Below are positions 41,729 to 52,179 of a stretch of 64,000 nucleotides of DNA, in pieces (position 1 is the stretch's first letter; every line of letters starts with the position of its first letter). Where the stretch lies: the NCBI GenBank assembly GCA_003635265.1, contig PYIZ01000034.1:124001-188000 (forward strand), given 5' to 3'. The notes beneath the pieces were generated by a model. That model saw only the letters and a list, made by a program, of their open reading frames with translations, did no database searches and was not told the DNA's origin. The DNA is from Candidatus Poribacteria bacterium. Lineage in GTDB: Bacteria > Poribacteria > WGA-4E > PCPOR2b. Made by a program: the position numbers and the translations under genes.

Positions 41729-42805
41729 TTACCCACCAACCCGCTGTTCAAGCGCACGAATCTCGTCCTCACCCTCCAGAATACCGATTTCCAGATGAAA
41801 CTCTCGGATTTCGCCGGGTTGGATATATTGCAAATACCCGTGTTTGCGATTCCAAGCGCGTCCCAACATACTGACATTGCCGGGTTCAATGCCGGTTACA
41901 TACGTGCCCCTGTGGAAGTGTTGCCAATGGGTAACGATAGGCATCTCCTCAATAGGGAATTTCCAGTAAAGTCCAAGTTGTAGATTGTCGTTAATCAGCC
42001 CGACATGTACGTTCCCGTCTGCGTCTGCGATGGGCCGGTGTATGTACACATCGTCGTGCGCTTCCAGTTGTGGTTCGAGCGCCACGGTGTAGTCTTCAGG
42101 GTTGACTTCCCGGTCTTCCAACCATTCGGTGCTTTTCTCGCTGTTGATTAACACACGGCTGCCGGCAGCCAAGATTGGAAAGCCGGGGTTGGTATGATAA
42201 ACAAACATCAACGGTGAACGATCCACACTGAGATTCTCAATACGGTCATAAATCCGCAGACATTTTTCGCCTAGCACCGTAGAAATTTCTCGGGTCAGTT
42301 CCAGATTCGTCCCGAAGACCACCGCCTCGCGCATCTTTCCTCGAACACGCACAGCATAATCTTCACCTTCCCAACCACAATCAGCAACAACGCCTTTGGC
42401 TGGAATAAAGGAGAGGCGGCCATGAAGCCCAAGTTCCTCGTCTTCCTCTTCGGGATCCACTTCCGGATGACCCGTAAAGATCATACCGCAGCTGGTCACT
42501 AAGCCGCCAAAAAAGCCGCGCATCCACCCATAGCCTTGGGGTTCGTAAAAGGCGGGCCCCACATCGCCGGTACTGCCACGAAAGCCGAGCGACATCCCCT
42601 TGTAATGGGCGGAGGCAACATCAAGGGAACGCCCCGGCAGGATCGAAAAACAGAGACCAGACGCGTTAAAAACTTCAATCAGATCGGAACCTCGTTCGTT
42701 TCCCTCGACCAATTCTGCTCGACGGGCGCTTGCCAGTTGGGTCATATCGCCGACCAATTCCAATAGCTGCTGTTTAGTGTACTGCCGTCCGAAAAGTTGT
42801 GGCAT
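41729..42805 (-). CDS. DUF4432/aldose 1-epimerase-like protein
   Basis: Protein of 358 residues with the galactose-mutarotase-like beta-sandwich pattern of DUF4432. It shows SLDVASAHYKGMSLGFRGSTGDVGP, GFFGGLVTSCGM, GLHGRLSFIPA, MFVYHTNPGFPIL and a late EPGNVSMLGRAWNRKHG, with conserved His and Glu residues in positions that in mutarotases act on the sugar ring. The N-terminus MPQLFGRQYTKQQLLELVGD is typical of the family. GGAGGATAAAC precedes the ATG. It stands between the convergent DUF2007 gene and a HAD gene, and probably handles a sugar from the polysaccharide or sugar-acid pathways nearby; that is inference. Confidence 0.8.
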   Translation of the reverse strand: MPQLFGRQYTKQQLLELVGDMTQLASARRAELVEGNERGSDLIEVFNASGLCFSILPGRSLDVASAHYKGMSLGFRGSTGDVGPAFYEPQGYGWMRGFFGGLVTSCGMIFTGHPEVDPEEEDEELGLHGRLSFIPAKGVVADCGWEGEDYAVRVRGKMREAVVFGTNLELTREISTVLGEKCLRIYDRIENLSVDRSPLMFVYHTNPGFPILAAGSRVLINSEKSTEWLEDREVNPEDYTVALEPQLEAHDDVYIHRPIADADGNVHVGLINDNLQLGLYWKFPIEEMPIVTHWQHFHRGTYVTGIEPGNVSMLGRAWNRKHGYLQYIQPGEIREFHLEIGILEGEDEIRALEQRVGG

Positions 42806-42853
42806 GTTTATCCTCCTTCAGATGATTTACATTTGTGCAGGATCATTTAACGA

Positions 42854-43549
42854 TTACATCAAATTTTCAAGGATCTTCGTCAACTCTCTTAGAGATGATA
42901 TTTCAAAATCGGGTTGCTGCTCTGTTTCATTATCTCTACCCTGACGATTGAGCCAAACAGATCTGATGCCAGCTTGTTTCGCACCGATGATGTCATTTTG
43001 GAACGAATCGCCGACATGTAGCAACTGGCGTTTTGTGCACCTGGCACGATCAATAGCAATCTCGAAGAGCCGCGGATCGGGTTTTTGGATGCCGTGGTCC
43101 TGAGCAAACACCACGAATTGAAAGTAGCCTCCTAATCCGCACCGTTCTGGATAGGTGTTGCCATTAGACAGAAGTCCCATTGTATACCCCCCTTGTAGTG
43201 CATTCAGCGTGGGGAGCACATCGTCGAAGAGTAAGATATCTTCAAATCGATGTTTCAGGTATAGTGTGTTGAGATGAACGGCAAGATCGTCGTCAGGGTT
43301 ATTGATAAATTGGAGTGTTTGCTTGAACGCTTCAAGCCGAATTGCTTCGTGTGTTAGTCCTCGATTCTTATGTTCCTCTGCGACCTGATTCCGAATGGCA
43401 ATTAATGTTTCGACCAAGAGGGAATCAGGAGCGGCAGGAACGAGGCGGCGGAGTTCCTCCAACGCGCATTCCAGCGCATGATGCATCACGCCTTCAAAAT
43501 CCCACAGCGTGCCATCCGCGTCAAATGAAATAGTTGCGATCTTATCCAC
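42854..43549 (-). CDS. HAD-superfamily hydrolase
   Basis: Phosphatase-like protein of 231 residues. HAD motif I is ISFDADGTLWDF, where the second Asp follows as DAD rather than the usual DxD with a single spacer; motif II is GLLSNGN, motif III the Lys in GIQKPDPRLF, and motif IV VGDSFQNDIIGAKQAG. A helical cap lies between motifs I and II (about 15-100), as in C1-cap enzymes such as YjjG or phosphoglycolate phosphatase. The start overlaps the stop of the nucleotidyltransferase gene by eight bases, so the two are translationally coupled. Substrate is not predictable. Confidence 0.9.
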   Translation of the reverse strand: MDKIATISFDADGTLWDFEGVMHHALECALEELRRLVPAAPDSLLVETLIAIRNQVAEEHKNRGLTHEAIRLEAFKQTLQFINNPDDDLAVHLNTLYLKHRFEDILLFDDVLPTLNALQGGYTMGLLSNGNTYPERCGLGGYFQFVVFAQDHGIQKPDPRLFEIAIDRARCTKRQLLHVGDSFQNDIIGAKQAGIRSVWLNRQGRDNETEQQPDFEISSLRELTKILENLM

Positions 43550-44015
43550 TGTCGAGCCATCTCCTTAACATCTTTGCCCTTTCAACCCTTCCGAACTTCA
43601 AATAGGCTTGGTACTCGTATTCTAACGATAGAACCGGCACAAGCATTCCTGCAATCTCTACCATTTGCCTATAATGTGCTGGATTGACAATCTCCTCCCA
43701 GACCCCATCTGCTCCCCTTTTCTGAATGTCGCCCATAATCTCCACTTCAATACCATCAATTTGCAGTGCGCCAAAGTGGGATTTAATTCGCCCTGTAGCG
43801 GAAAACTTGACCTTCCGAATTACCACATCTGAAAACCGGCGTTCAATTTCATAGGCACCCGCTTTGTCGGTTTGGAGGTCAATATCATGGGGTTGGACGG
43901 GGACGCCCTGAAGGGCAAAACCGAGACTCCCTGTGACCACCCAATTCACATCTGTGTTGAACAACCGTGCGTGGATCTGGCGAAGGACGTTGAGGTAGAC
44001 GAGATCAATCATCAT
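43542..44015 (-). CDS. Minimal nucleotidyltransferase-fold protein
   Basis: Protein of about 158 residues with a nucleotidyltransferase core: VNWVVTGSLGFALQGVPVQPHDIDLQTDKAGA supplies the GS motif and DxD metal site, and the third acidic residue may be in GIEVEIMG. It resembles the stand-alone nucleotidyltransferases related to LinB/AbiEii-type proteins. The ATG pair at 44015 and 44012 follows GGGGAGG; the open frame to 44045 would overlap trkH and bury that site. Its stop overlaps the HAD gene by eight bases. It could modify a nucleotide or small-molecule substrate, or act as a toxin of the AbiEii kind; no antitoxin gene is adjacent, so I favour an enzyme role. Confidence 0.75.
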   Translation of the reverse strand: MMIDLVYLNVLRQIHARLFNTDVNWVVTGSLGFALQGVPVQPHDIDLQTDKAGAYEIERRFSDVVIRKVKFSATGRIKSHFGALQIDGIEVEIMGDIQKRGADGVWEEIVNPAHYRQMVEIAGMLVPVLSLEYEYQAYLKFGRVERAKMLRRWLDSG

Positions 44016-44032
44016 TTCCTCCCCTTTAGCCT

Positions 44033-45565
44033 TTATCGTCGCCACAGCTCTGGAGCGAATAAAACCAAGACTGTATATAGCTCTAGGCGTCCCAGTAACA
44101 TGCAGAAAGAAAGAATAAATTTGCCAAGCGTGGGAATATGTGCGTAATTGTCAATCGGACCAACGGATCCCAGGCCGGGACCTATATTTCCCATCGTTGC
44201 GATAGTAGCGGCAGCGGCACTGATTAGATCCAATCCTAGGGTTGCCATAACGCAGGTAACGATTGCGAAGATGCCGATGAAAAGGAAGAAAAAACCGAGA
44301 ATGTGTGCCATCACCTCTTGCGGAACAACCCGGTCACCAAGTTTAACGGGGAGCACCGCGTGTGGGAGTATCAGCCGCTTAATCTCGACATATCCCTGCT
44401 TGATAAGTAGCAGAAGACGGACGTGTTTCATTCCGCCGCCTGTTGATCCCGCACATCCGCCGAAAAACATCAGGATAACTAAAACAAATTGTGACAGTGC
44501 GGGCCACTGCTCAAAGTTGAAAGTCCCGTAGCCGGTCGTCGTGATGATTGATACGACCTGAAAGGAAGCGTAACGTGCCGCAGTTCCAAACGAATCGAAA
44601 ACAACCTGATCGCCAACCCTCGCGGTCATTGTGTTCCAGACAATCAACCCTATACACAGGAACAGCGTCAAGCCGTAGAAACGGAACTCCGGATCTCGAA
44701 CGTAGCTTTTGAAATCACCGCGCAAGGCACGGTAGTGTAAGGAAAAGTTCGTTCCGGCAATGAACATAAAGACGATGATTACAACATCAAAGTAGACACT
44801 GTTGTATTGACCGATGCTCAAATTTTGGGTTGAGAAACCACCCGTCGCCATCGTTCCGAAGGTGTGGCAAATGGCATCAAACCATGTCATTCCACCGAGC
44901 CAGAGCAGCAGCATTTCGACAGCGGAAATAAGGACATAAACACCCCAAAGCAGTTTTGCAGTCTGCGCGATGCGTGGTGTTAGGCGGTCTTTTTGGGGAC
45001 CGGGCACCTCCGCACGATAAAGCTGCATCCCGCCCACGCCTAACATCGGTAGAATGGCTAAAGCCAGCACAACAATACCCATGCCACCCAACCAATGTGT
45101 CAGACTGCGCCAGAACAGGATAGCGTGGGTCAGATGCTCGATTTCGGAGAGAACGGTCGCTCCCGTCGTCGTGAAGCCGGACATGGCTTCAAAGTAGCAG
45201 AACGAGAACTCCACCAACCAACCTCTGCCGACTTGTGCAAAGACACGATCGAAAAGATATGGAAGCGATCCAAACAGCGCTGTTACCGCCCAGCCCAATG
45301 AAACAACCGCGACTCCTTCTTTGTTACCGAGTCCTTGGTTCGATTTGGTCGTCAGACGGAGTGTCAATCCTACAATAAATGTGATGCAAAAAGAGAGGAC
45401 AAATGCTTGGAGGTCAGATCCACCATCCGCCGTCCTACGGTAAAAGGCAATAAGCAACGGACATAGCATCGCCGCAGAGAGACAAATCAACAGATTACCG
45501 AGTGTATACAGAACTAATTTTAGGTTCACGGCGTCGTGGGATGGTTCATTTTCTTTTTCTGCCAA
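44033..45565 (-). CDS. trkH: Potassium uptake protein, TrkH family
   Basis: Potassium-translocating membrane subunit of 510 residues with about ten helices and four pore loops of the K+ channel type. Selectivity-filter-like segments are visible in FEAMSGFTTTGATVL, CHTFGTMATGGFSTQNLS, VSIITTTGYGTFNFEQW and TIATMGNIGPGLGSVGP. SLTHWLGGMGIVVLALAILPMLGVGGMQLYRAEVPGP is the family hallmark. The start is a TTG at 45565, overlapping trkA by 20 bases, so the regulatory and transport subunits are co-translated. Confidence 0.95.
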   Translation of the reverse strand: MAEKENEPSHDAVNLKLVLYTLGNLLICLSAAMLCPLLIAFYRRTADGGSDLQAFVLSFCITFIVGLTLRLTTKSNQGLGNKEGVAVVSLGWAVTALFGSLPYLFDRVFAQVGRGWLVEFSFCYFEAMSGFTTTGATVLSEIEHLTHAILFWRSLTHWLGGMGIVVLALAILPMLGVGGMQLYRAEVPGPQKDRLTPRIAQTAKLLWGVYVLISAVEMLLLWLGGMTWFDAICHTFGTMATGGFSTQNLSIGQYNSVYFDVVIIVFMFIAGTNFSLHYRALRGDFKSYVRDPEFRFYGLTLFLCIGLIVWNTMTARVGDQVVFDSFGTAARYASFQVVSIITTTGYGTFNFEQWPALSQFVLVILMFFGGCAGSTGGGMKHVRLLLLIKQGYVEIKRLILPHAVLPVKLGDRVVPQEVMAHILGFFFLFIGIFAIVTCVMATLGLDLISAAAATIATMGNIGPGLGSVGPIDNYAHIPTLGKFILSFCMLLGRLELYTVLVLFAPELWRR

Positions 45566-46943
45566 TGAAACGCTTAGTCTTGGGTTCTACAAAGAGCTTT
45601 TCAACAACAGGGATAGAATCGGGCATTGTGAAAATAATCACGCGGTCTCCTGCTTGGATTACGCTTGCTCCGGTAGGAATAAGAACTCGATCCTGTCGCA
45701 CAATAGCGCCTATTAATACGTCTTCGGGCAGCATTCCGCCGAGGTGTTGAAGCTCGTTGTATGTAATTTGCGAATTGGGTCCCGCGACCAACTCGATTAC
45801 TTCAGCGTCAATCTCACGTAGGGTTGCTGCTGAAACAATCTCTCCCCGGCGGACGAGACGGAGGATGTTGCTGACCGCTGTCAAATGGCGACTCACAGCA
45901 GCATCAAGGGTTGGAATATTTTCCAAGATTGGCAGGTAACGTGGTTGTTGAACGAGGGCAAGCACACGAGCAGCACCGTGCTGTTTGGCAGTGACGCAAG
46001 CCATCACGTCGTTTTCGTCATCGCCGGTTGCAGAAACGAACCCGTCTACCCCGTCAACGCCAGCCTCTTCTAAGAAGCCGGGGGTGAGGTAGTCCCCATG
46101 TAAAACGGTTGTCTTTCTCAGAATTGTTGATGCAGCTTCAGCCTTCTCCCGGTCGGATTCAATTAGTTTCACCTGTGTCCCGTTTTGCTCAAGCGCTTGT
46201 GCCAAGGATATCCCAATCCGTTCGGCACCAACAATAATGACACGATGGATTTTTTGATTTAATGAAACGCCCGAAAGTTCAAGCAGCTTCGAAGTTGATT
46301 CACGACTGCCGATGACAAATACCTCATCGCCCTCACCAATGAAGTCCAGACCTTTGGGAACAATCGTCGTGCCATCTTTGCGCTTAATTGCTGTAACGCG
46401 TAGATCGGAGGGGATGCCGTGATCCGCTAGACGGCTGAGGGGTGTGCCTCGAAGTGGGTTGGTAGGCTTTACCTGAAAAGCGACTAACTGTACCTTGCCA
46501 TCTTCAAATTCGACGATTTCACGGGCTTCTGGAATATTCAGTAAGCGATAGAATTCCTCTGCACAAAGCTGTTCGGGATTAATCAGCAGATTGATCCCAA
46601 TATCCTTCGGGGATAAATCCGTTTCGTTGGCAAAGTAATCAGGATCGGATACACGCGCAACCTTTGTCTTCACACCATGTCGGGAGGCGATCACGCATGC
46701 CAGCATGTTGATCTCGTCGGAGTTTGTTACAGCTATCAGGAGTTCTGCTTCTTTAATTCCAGCTTCCACTAATAAGGTAGGTGAAGCACCTGCTCCTTCA
46801 AGTGTTATTAGATCCAACTGCTCTTGAACACGCTGACAAGCCTCTCTCGATTGATCGATGAGGATGACATCGTTATTGTCGTCTACCAGAAGTCTGGCTA
46901 TATGAAATCCAACTTCTCCTGCACCAATAATGATTGCTTTCAT
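45546..46943 (-). CDS. trkA: Trk potassium transport peripheral subunit TrkA
   Basis: Cytoplasmic gating protein of 465 residues made of two RCK halves. The first NAD-binding fold begins AIIIGAGEVGFHIARLLVDDNNDVILID, the second RVIIVGAERIGISLAQALEQNGTQVKLIE; each is followed by a RCK_C domain (about 140-220 and 375-455). The ATG at 46943 is preferred over a TTG at 46955. It precedes trkH and overlaps it, forming the two-gene Trk unit. NAD(H) or ATP binding controls K+ flux in this family. Confidence 0.95.
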   Translation of the reverse strand: MKAIIIGAGEVGFHIARLLVDDNNDVILIDQSREACQRVQEQLDLITLEGAGASPTLLVEAGIKEAELLIAVTNSDEINMLACVIASRHGVKTKVARVSDPDYFANETDLSPKDIGINLLINPEQLCAEEFYRLLNIPEAREIVEFEDGKVQLVAFQVKPTNPLRGTPLSRLADHGIPSDLRVTAIKRKDGTTIVPKGLDFIGEGDEVFVIGSRESTSKLLELSGVSLNQKIHRVIIVGAERIGISLAQALEQNGTQVKLIESDREKAEAASTILRKTTVLHGDYLTPGFLEEAGVDGVDGFVSATGDDENDVMACVTAKQHGAARVLALVQQPRYLPILENIPTLDAAVSRHLTAVSNILRLVRRGEIVSAATLREIDAEVIELVAGPNSQITYNELQHLGGMLPEDVLIGAIVRQDRVLIPTGASVIQAGDRVIIFTMPDSIPVVEKLFVEPKTKRFIGRKRK

Positions 46944-46988
46944 TGGTTTATTCAAGAATTCATTAGTTCATTGATGAGCTAAACTAGG

Positions 46989-49922
46989 TTAATAAGAGTC
47001 GATCGGTGGGCAGGCGCAAATCAGGTTTCGATCCCCCTGAACTTCATTAATTCGTGCGACGGGGGGCCAATACTTGCGTTCGCGGACCCATGGTGCAGGA
47101 AAAGCTGCTTTCTCTCGAGAATATCCGTGAACCCACTCGGTCTGCGTGACTTGCACCGCAGTATGGGGCGCATTTGTGATAACGTTGTCGGATTGATCAG
47201 CTTGCCCTTCCTCAATTTCGGCGATTTCTTTCCGGATAGAGATCATTGCTTCACAGAAGCGATCTATTTCAGCCTTCGATTCGCTTTCGGTCGGTTCAAT
47301 CATCATTGTTTCCATAACCGGAAATGATACAGTAGGTGCATGGAAGCCGTAGTCCATCAGACGTTTAGCGACATCGCCTGCTCCGATGCTAGCAGTTTTC
47401 TTGAAGTCACGGAGATCAATGATACACTCGTGCGCGACAAGATTTTTGCTTCCTTTGTAAAGGACGGAATAGTAAGGTTCTAACCGTTTGGCGATGTAAT
47501 TCGCGTTCAAAATTGCGATTTCAGTTGCATGCTTGAGTCCCATCGCTCCCATCATTGAAATGTATGCCCAAGAGATTGGAAGGATGCTCGGACTGCCCCA
47601 AGGTGCTGCTGAAACTGGACCAATCCCATCTTTCCCACCGACCGGGACGACTGGATGGGTAGGAAGAAATGGGACAAGATGCGCTTTAACACCAATCGGT
47701 CCCATTCCAGGACCGCCTCCGCCGTGTGGGATGCAGAAGGTTTTATGCAGATTCAGGTGACAGACATCCGGACCAAAATCTCCCGGACGACATATCCCCA
47801 CCATCGCGTTCATATTTGCACCGTCCATGTAAACCTGCCCACCGTGTTGATGAACGATTTCACAAATCTCCCGAATCTTTTCCTCAAATACCCCATGGGT
47901 CGAAGGATAGGTTACCATTGCCGCTGCAAGCTCATGGCTGTGCTGTTCTGCTTTTGCCCTAAGGTCCAGAAGATCAACATTTCCTTCCTCGTCACAGTCG
48001 ACCACCACTACCCGCATACCCACCATCACTGCGCTAGCGGGATTCGTGCCGTGTGCAGACCGTGGAATTAGGCAGACATCCCGATGCTTGTCACCATAAA
48101 ACTGATGGTATTTGCGTATGACTAGAAGCCCCGCATACTCGCCTTGCGATCCGGCATTCGGTTGCAAGGAGATGCCCGGAAATCCTGTCAATTCCCCCAA
48201 CCACGCTTCGAGCTGCTCAAAAAGGATTTGGTATCCTCTTGTCTGTTCAAGGGGTGCAAACGGATGCGGTTGGCTGAACTCGGGCCAAGTAACGGCGATC
48301 ATTTCGGCTGTAGCGTTTAACTTCATCGTGCAAGATCCGAGCGGAATCATTGATGTGGTCAGGGATAGATCCTTTTCCTGCAGTTTGCGGATGTATCGCA
48401 GCATCTCTGTTTCAGAGTGGTACGTGTTGAAGACTGGATGGGTGAGATAAGCACTTTTTCGTTGTAACGGCTCAGAAATTTCCGATTCCGCTTGAATTGC
48501 TAAACCTTCGACCGCAAAAGGGAGAGGACTCCCTAATGCGAAGATATCAAGGAGATCTCGGACCTCCTCAATGGTTGTCGTCTCATCCAGCGAAATCCCA
48601 ACACGGGAATGGTCAAAAACTCTGAAGTTAATCCGATGTTTGTCGGCAATGGCAAAGAGATCTTCGGGAGTAGGTGCACTCCCCGGCTGTTGATTAGCTT
48701 CGATATTACGCAGATAACTCGAGTCCTTGAGTAGATTAAGATCGACGCTGAATGTATCAAAGTAACAGCTATCATCAAGCGCATATCCTAATCGCGTCAA
48801 CCCTTCACGCAGAACACCTGTGAGCAGATGCACGCGTTCTGCAATGCGCCGAAGCCCATCGGGACCGTGATAGACTGCATACATTCCCGCCACGACTGCC
48901 AAAAGTACTTGTGCCGTGCAGATATTGCTAGTCGCTTGTTCTCTGCGGATATGTTGTTCCCGTGTCTGGAGCGCGAGACGGATTGCAGGCTGACCTTCGA
49001 CATCCTGAGAAAGTCCTGCAATTCTCCCCGGCATTCTACGCTTAAACTCCTCTCGCGTTGAAAGGAAGGCAGCGTGGGGACCGCCATATCCTATTGGCAC
49101 TCCAAACCGTTGGGTGGATCCAACTGCAATATCAGCATCGAATTCGCTGGGAGATTTCAAAAGCGTGAGACTCAGAAGGTCAGCAGCAACTACTAATAAT
49201 CCGCCAGCATCATGGACCTTTCCAGCGAAATCAGTATAGTCATAAACCGGACCATCGCTTGCCGGATATTGGACAAGGGCACCCAGCAGGGGTGTATCAA
49301 ACACAGCAGTCCGATGATCGCCAATTACTAATTCAATCCCTAGCGGTTCTGCACGGGTTTTCAAAACTCCGATTGTCTGGGGATGACAAGCTTCCGACAC
49401 AAAAAACGTTTTGCTAGCACCGCGCTTACTAGCTGCAAGGCACATTCCCATCGCTTCAGCCGCTGCCGTGCTTTCGTCTAACAACGAGGCATTGGCAATT
49501 GGCAGTCCGGTCAAATCAATAATCATCGTTTGAAAGTTCAACAGGGCTTCAAGCCGCCCTTGTGCAATCTCCGCTTGGTACGGCGTATATGCAGTATACC
49601 ATCCAGGGTTCTCAAGGATGTTTCTTTGGATGACAGGCGGTGTAATGCAGTTGTAATAGCCCATTCCGATAAAAGACCGCGAGACCTGATTCTGGGCTGC
49701 AATTTGCCTCAAATCAGCAAGCATTTCAGACTCTGTCTGGGGCTTACCGAGATTTAGCGGCTGATAGTAACGGATGCTTGCCGGGAGAGCGTCTTCAATC
49801 AGTTCATCAAACGACGCATACCCAACCTTTTCCAGCATCGACTCAATGTCTTCCAAACGGGGACCGACATGGCGGTCAACAAACGTGTCTGCAAAATTGA
49901 GGGATTGAAGCGGTTTATTCAT
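46989..49922 (-). CDS. gcvP: Glycine dehydrogenase (decarboxylating), P-protein
   Basis: Single-chain P-protein of 977 residues that decarboxylates glycine and loads the methylamine on the H-protein lipoyl arm. The PLP lysine lies in [26 protein letters not shown]. The two homologous halves are visible, with the N-terminal [23 protein letters not shown] and the C-terminal [17 protein letters not shown] and [18 protein letters not shown] precedes the ATG, which overlaps the gcvH stop by eight bases. It is the last gene of the gcvT-gcvH-gcvP unit. Confidence 0.97.
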   Translation of the reverse strand: MNKPLQSLNFADTFVDRHVGPRLEDIESMLEKVGYASFDELIEDALPASIRYYQPLNLGKPQTESEMLADLRQIAAQNQVSRSFIGMGYYNCITPPVIQRNILENPGWYTAYTPYQAEIAQGRLEALLNFQTMIIDLTGLPIANASLLDESTAAAEAMGMCLAASKRGASKTFFVSEACHPQTIGVLKTRAEPLGIELVIGDHRTAVFDTPLLGALVQYPASDGPVYDYTDFAGKVHDAGGLLVVAADLLSLTLLKSPSEFDADIAVGSTQRFGVPIGYGGPHAAFLSTREEFKRRMPGRIAGLSQDVEGQPAIRLALQTREQHIRREQATSNICTAQVLLAVVAGMYAVYHGPDGLRRIAERVHLLTGVLREGLTRLGYALDDSCYFDTFSVDLNLLKDSSYLRNIEANQQPGSAPTPEDLFAIADKHRINFRVFDHSRVGISLDETTTIEEVRDLLDIFALGSPLPFAVEGLAIQAESEISEPLQRKSAYLTHPVFNTYHSETEMLRYIRKLQEKDLSLTTSMIPLGSCTMKLNATAEMIAVTWPEFSQPHPFAPLEQTRGYQILFEQLEAWLGELTGFPGISLQPNAGSQGEYAGLLVIRKYHQFYGDKHRDVCLIPRSAHGTNPASAVMVGMRVVVVDCDEEGNVDLLDLRAKAEQHSHELAAAMVTYPSTHGVFEEKIREICEIVHQHGGQVYMDGANMNAMVGICRPGDFGPDVCHLNLHKTFCIPHGGGGPGMGPIGVKAHLVPFLPTHPVVPVGGKDGIGPVSAAPWGSPSILPISWAYISMMGAMGLKHATEIAILNANYIAKRLEPYYSVLYKGSKNLVAHECIIDLRDFKKTASIGAGDVAKRLMDYGFHAPTVSFPVMETMMIEPTESESKAEIDRFCEAMISIRKEIAEIEEGQADQSDNVITNAPHTAVQVTQTEWVHGYSREKAAFPAPWVRERKYWPPVARINEVQGDRNLICACPPIDSY

Positions 49923-50304
49923 TTTCCTCTGTTTCGATCATTACTTGGTATTCACGTGCGGACATGAGCGCCTCCAATTCGTCTGAATCGCTCATACGGA
50001 TTTTAATCATCCAACCGGCATCGTATGGGGCTTCGTTTACTAACTCCGGCGCATCTTCAAGTTCTTCATTGATTTCAATGACTTCACCACTGACAGGGGC
50101 ATTAAGATCAAACGCTGCTTTAACGGATTCAATGACGCCAAACGCTTTGTGCTGCTCAAGAATTGTTCCTACCTCTGGTAGCTCAACGTAGACAACATCT
50201 TGGATTTCTGCTTGTGCGTAGTCGCTGACACCAACGTCAACGATGTCACCTTCACGTCTCGCCCATTCGTGGCTTTCCATGTATTTTAGATCTGCAGGAA
50301 ACAT
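49915..50304 (-). CDS. gcvH: Glycine cleavage system H protein
   Basis: Lipoyl carrier of 129 residues. The lipoylation site is the lysine of [26 protein letters not shown]-terminal [39 protein letters not shown] and C-terminal [12 protein letters not shown] are the usual framework. It is encoded between gcvT (14-base gap) and gcvP (8-base overlap) on the same strand. Confidence 0.97.
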   Translation of the reverse strand: MFPADLKYMESHEWARREGDIVDVGVSDYAQAEIQDVVYVELPEVGTILEQHKAFGVIESVKAAFDLNAPVSGEVIEINEELEDAPELVNEAPYDAGWMIKIRMSDSDELEALMSAREYQVMIETEENE

Positions 50305-50317
50305 CTAACTTTCTCTC

Positions 50318-51415
50318 CTAAATCGGTGCCTGATAAAACGGCGTTCTGACCACCTTTGCGGGATGAAGTCTCCCACGAATTTCAATTTCAACTTTGGTGT
50401 TAATCTTGCTTATTTCAGTTGGCAGGTAAGCAAGACCGATATTACATTTCAGACTGGGTGCCGGGGCACCGCTCGTGACCTCCCCGACGCACCGATCTTT
50501 ATGATAAACCGCGTGGTGCGCTCGTGCAATGCTGCGATCTAGCATCTGAAAACCCATCAAGCGGCGTTTAATTCCCTCATCATTTTGCCAAATCAGAGCT
50601 TCTCGACCAATAAAATCACCTTTGTCAAAAGCTACTGTCCACCGTAATCCCGCTTCCAATGGCGTCGTCGTCTCGTCAATATCGTTGCCGTACAGACATA
50701 ACCGCGCCTCTAGTCGAAGGGTGTCCCTTGCGCCGAGTCCAACCGGCTTTCCACCGATGGCGTTGGTTGCCTCATAAACGGCAGCCCATAAATCTGCAGC
50801 GCGCCTAGCTTCGACATAAAGCTCAAACCCAATTTCTCCGGTGTAGCCTGTCCGTGAGATAACGGTTGGAATCCCAGCAACTTTTCCCTCCGTAAACCGG
50901 TAATAATTCACTGTTGATATGTCTACATCGGTAAGCGTTTGAAGGCACTGAGGGGCATTTCGCCCTTGTAGCGCAACGAGGGCAGTTTCGTCGCTCCGGT
51001 TTTCGATTTCTACCCCCGTTTCACTGTGAGTGTGTATCCACTCTAAATCCTTTTTGATATTCGACGCGTTAACGACGAGCATATACCGATCCGCTGCGAA
51101 ACGGTAGACGAGCAGATCATCTACAATTCCGCCCGTTTCTGTGCACATCGGCGTATAGAGTACCTGTCCATCGACCAACTTGGCTGCATCGTTGGCAATC
51201 AACTTTTGGATCAGCGGCAGGGATTCGGGACCTCGGATTTCGAGTTCCCCCATGTGCGAAACATCAAACATCCCCACATTCGACCTGACAGCTAGGTGTT
51301 CGTCAATGATGCTGCTATACTGTACAGGCATCTCCCAGCCGCCAAATTCGATTAGCCTTCCACCAAGTTGTTTATGAACATCGTAAAGGGGCGTGCGATT
51401 GAGCTTTTCTGTCAC
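50318..51415 (-). CDS. gcvT: Aminomethyltransferase, T-protein of the glycine cleavage system
   Basis: Folate-dependent enzyme of 365 residues that releases ammonia and passes the C1 unit from the H-protein to tetrahydrofolate. Motifs include MPVQYSSIIDEHLAVRSNVGMFDVSHMGE near the start, the catalytic-region RTGYTGEIGFELYVEA and GLGARDTLRLEARLCLYGNDIDETTTPLEAGL. The start is a GTG at 51415, only 8 bases after the amidohydrolase-like gene, so the unit is transcribed from upstream of that gene. I see no glycine riboswitch before either gene. Confidence 0.96.
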   Translation of the reverse strand: MTEKLNRTPLYDVHKQLGGRLIEFGGWEMPVQYSSIIDEHLAVRSNVGMFDVSHMGELEIRGPESLPLIQKLIANDAAKLVDGQVLYTPMCTETGGIVDDLLVYRFAADRYMLVVNASNIKKDLEWIHTHSETGVEIENRSDETALVALQGRNAPQCLQTLTDVDISTVNYYRFTEGKVAGIPTVISRTGYTGEIGFELYVEARRAADLWAAVYEATNAIGGKPVGLGARDTLRLEARLCLYGNDIDETTTPLEAGLRWTVAFDKGDFIGREALIWQNDEGIKRRLMGFQMLDRSIARAHHAVYHKDRCVGEVTSGAPAPSLKCNIGLAYLPTEISKINTKVEIEIRGRLHPAKVVRTPFYQAPI

Positions 51416-51423
51416 TTCTAATT

Positions 51424-52179
51424 TTACACCAACCCATAAATCCGAGCCAAATTATCTCCAAAAATCAGCGCTTCTGCATCGTCTCCCAATTCAAGGCGAC
51501 GGAGGGCGTTGATGACTTGGATTGGACGATATTCGGGGGTATTGGATCCGAAAACAATCTGTTCAGGTCCTAACTCATCCACTGCTTTCTTAACCTCAGT
51601 GGGAACGACTTGGTCCGGATCGGTTCCCCAACGGCGATGGAAGCGGAGGATTGTTGTACCTAAAGAGATGTTCGGATTCGCTTTTGCGGCTTCGATCCCA
51701 GCATCAAGGTCATCGGGAAATCCCATGTGATCCATGATGACGGGGGTTTCAGGAATCCAGCTCGCCACGTTGCCTATGCGTGTGGGGTGGCAATTTGCGG
51801 GTCCTGAATGAATCGAAACGATTAGCCCATTATCTCGCGCTGCCTCGGCGACCGGCTTGACCATCTCATCATCAACATCATATCCGTGAACCGCCGGCAT
51901 CAGCTTAATGCCTTTCATACCCCATTCGGTTGCGGCTTTCCGGACCTGTCCAACAGGATCATCTTCGTTGGGGTGAATGAGCGCGCAACCGAGGGCACGC
52001 GGGTTGTCCTTTATCGCTTCACCAAGTTCCTGATTGTCCGGTTCAGGTTGGGTGTTGGGCATGATGACAGCAACATCCATGTCCGCTTCATCCTCAAGGA
52101 CTAACAGTTTGTCTAAATCCAATTTCCCGTTCTCATCGCGGAACGAGTCGTTCAAATAGGCTTCAAAATCTCCTCGCAT
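51424..52179 (-). CDS. Amidohydrolase-like protein without the N-terminal HxH motif
   Basis: Protein of 251 residues with the amidohydrolase-2 (ACMSD-like) barrel. Visible pieces are MDVAVIMPNTQPEPDNQELGEAI, ALIHPNEDDPVGQVRKAATEWGMKGIKLMPA, VSIHSGPANCHP, VIMDHMGFPDD and IVFGSNTPEYRP. The HxH metal pair that normally opens the family is absent because the chain starts directly at MRGDFEAYLNDSF. AAGGAG supports the ATG at 52179; the frame extends to 52239 but through repeat-like DNA. The final strand has FGSNTPE where metal-dependent members have FGSDxP, so an aspartate is also replaced. Gene position suggests a link to C1 or glycine metabolism. Confidence 0.78.
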   Translation of the reverse strand: MRGDFEAYLNDSFRDENGKLDLDKLLVLEDEADMDVAVIMPNTQPEPDNQELGEAIKDNPRALGCALIHPNEDDPVGQVRKAATEWGMKGIKLMPAVHGYDVDDEMVKPVAEAARDNGLIVSIHSGPANCHPTRIGNVASWIPETPVIMDHMGFPDDLDAGIEAAKANPNISLGTTILRFHRRWGTDPDQVVPTEVKKAVDELGPEQIVFGSNTPEYRPIQVINALRRLELGDDAEALIFGDNLARIYGLV

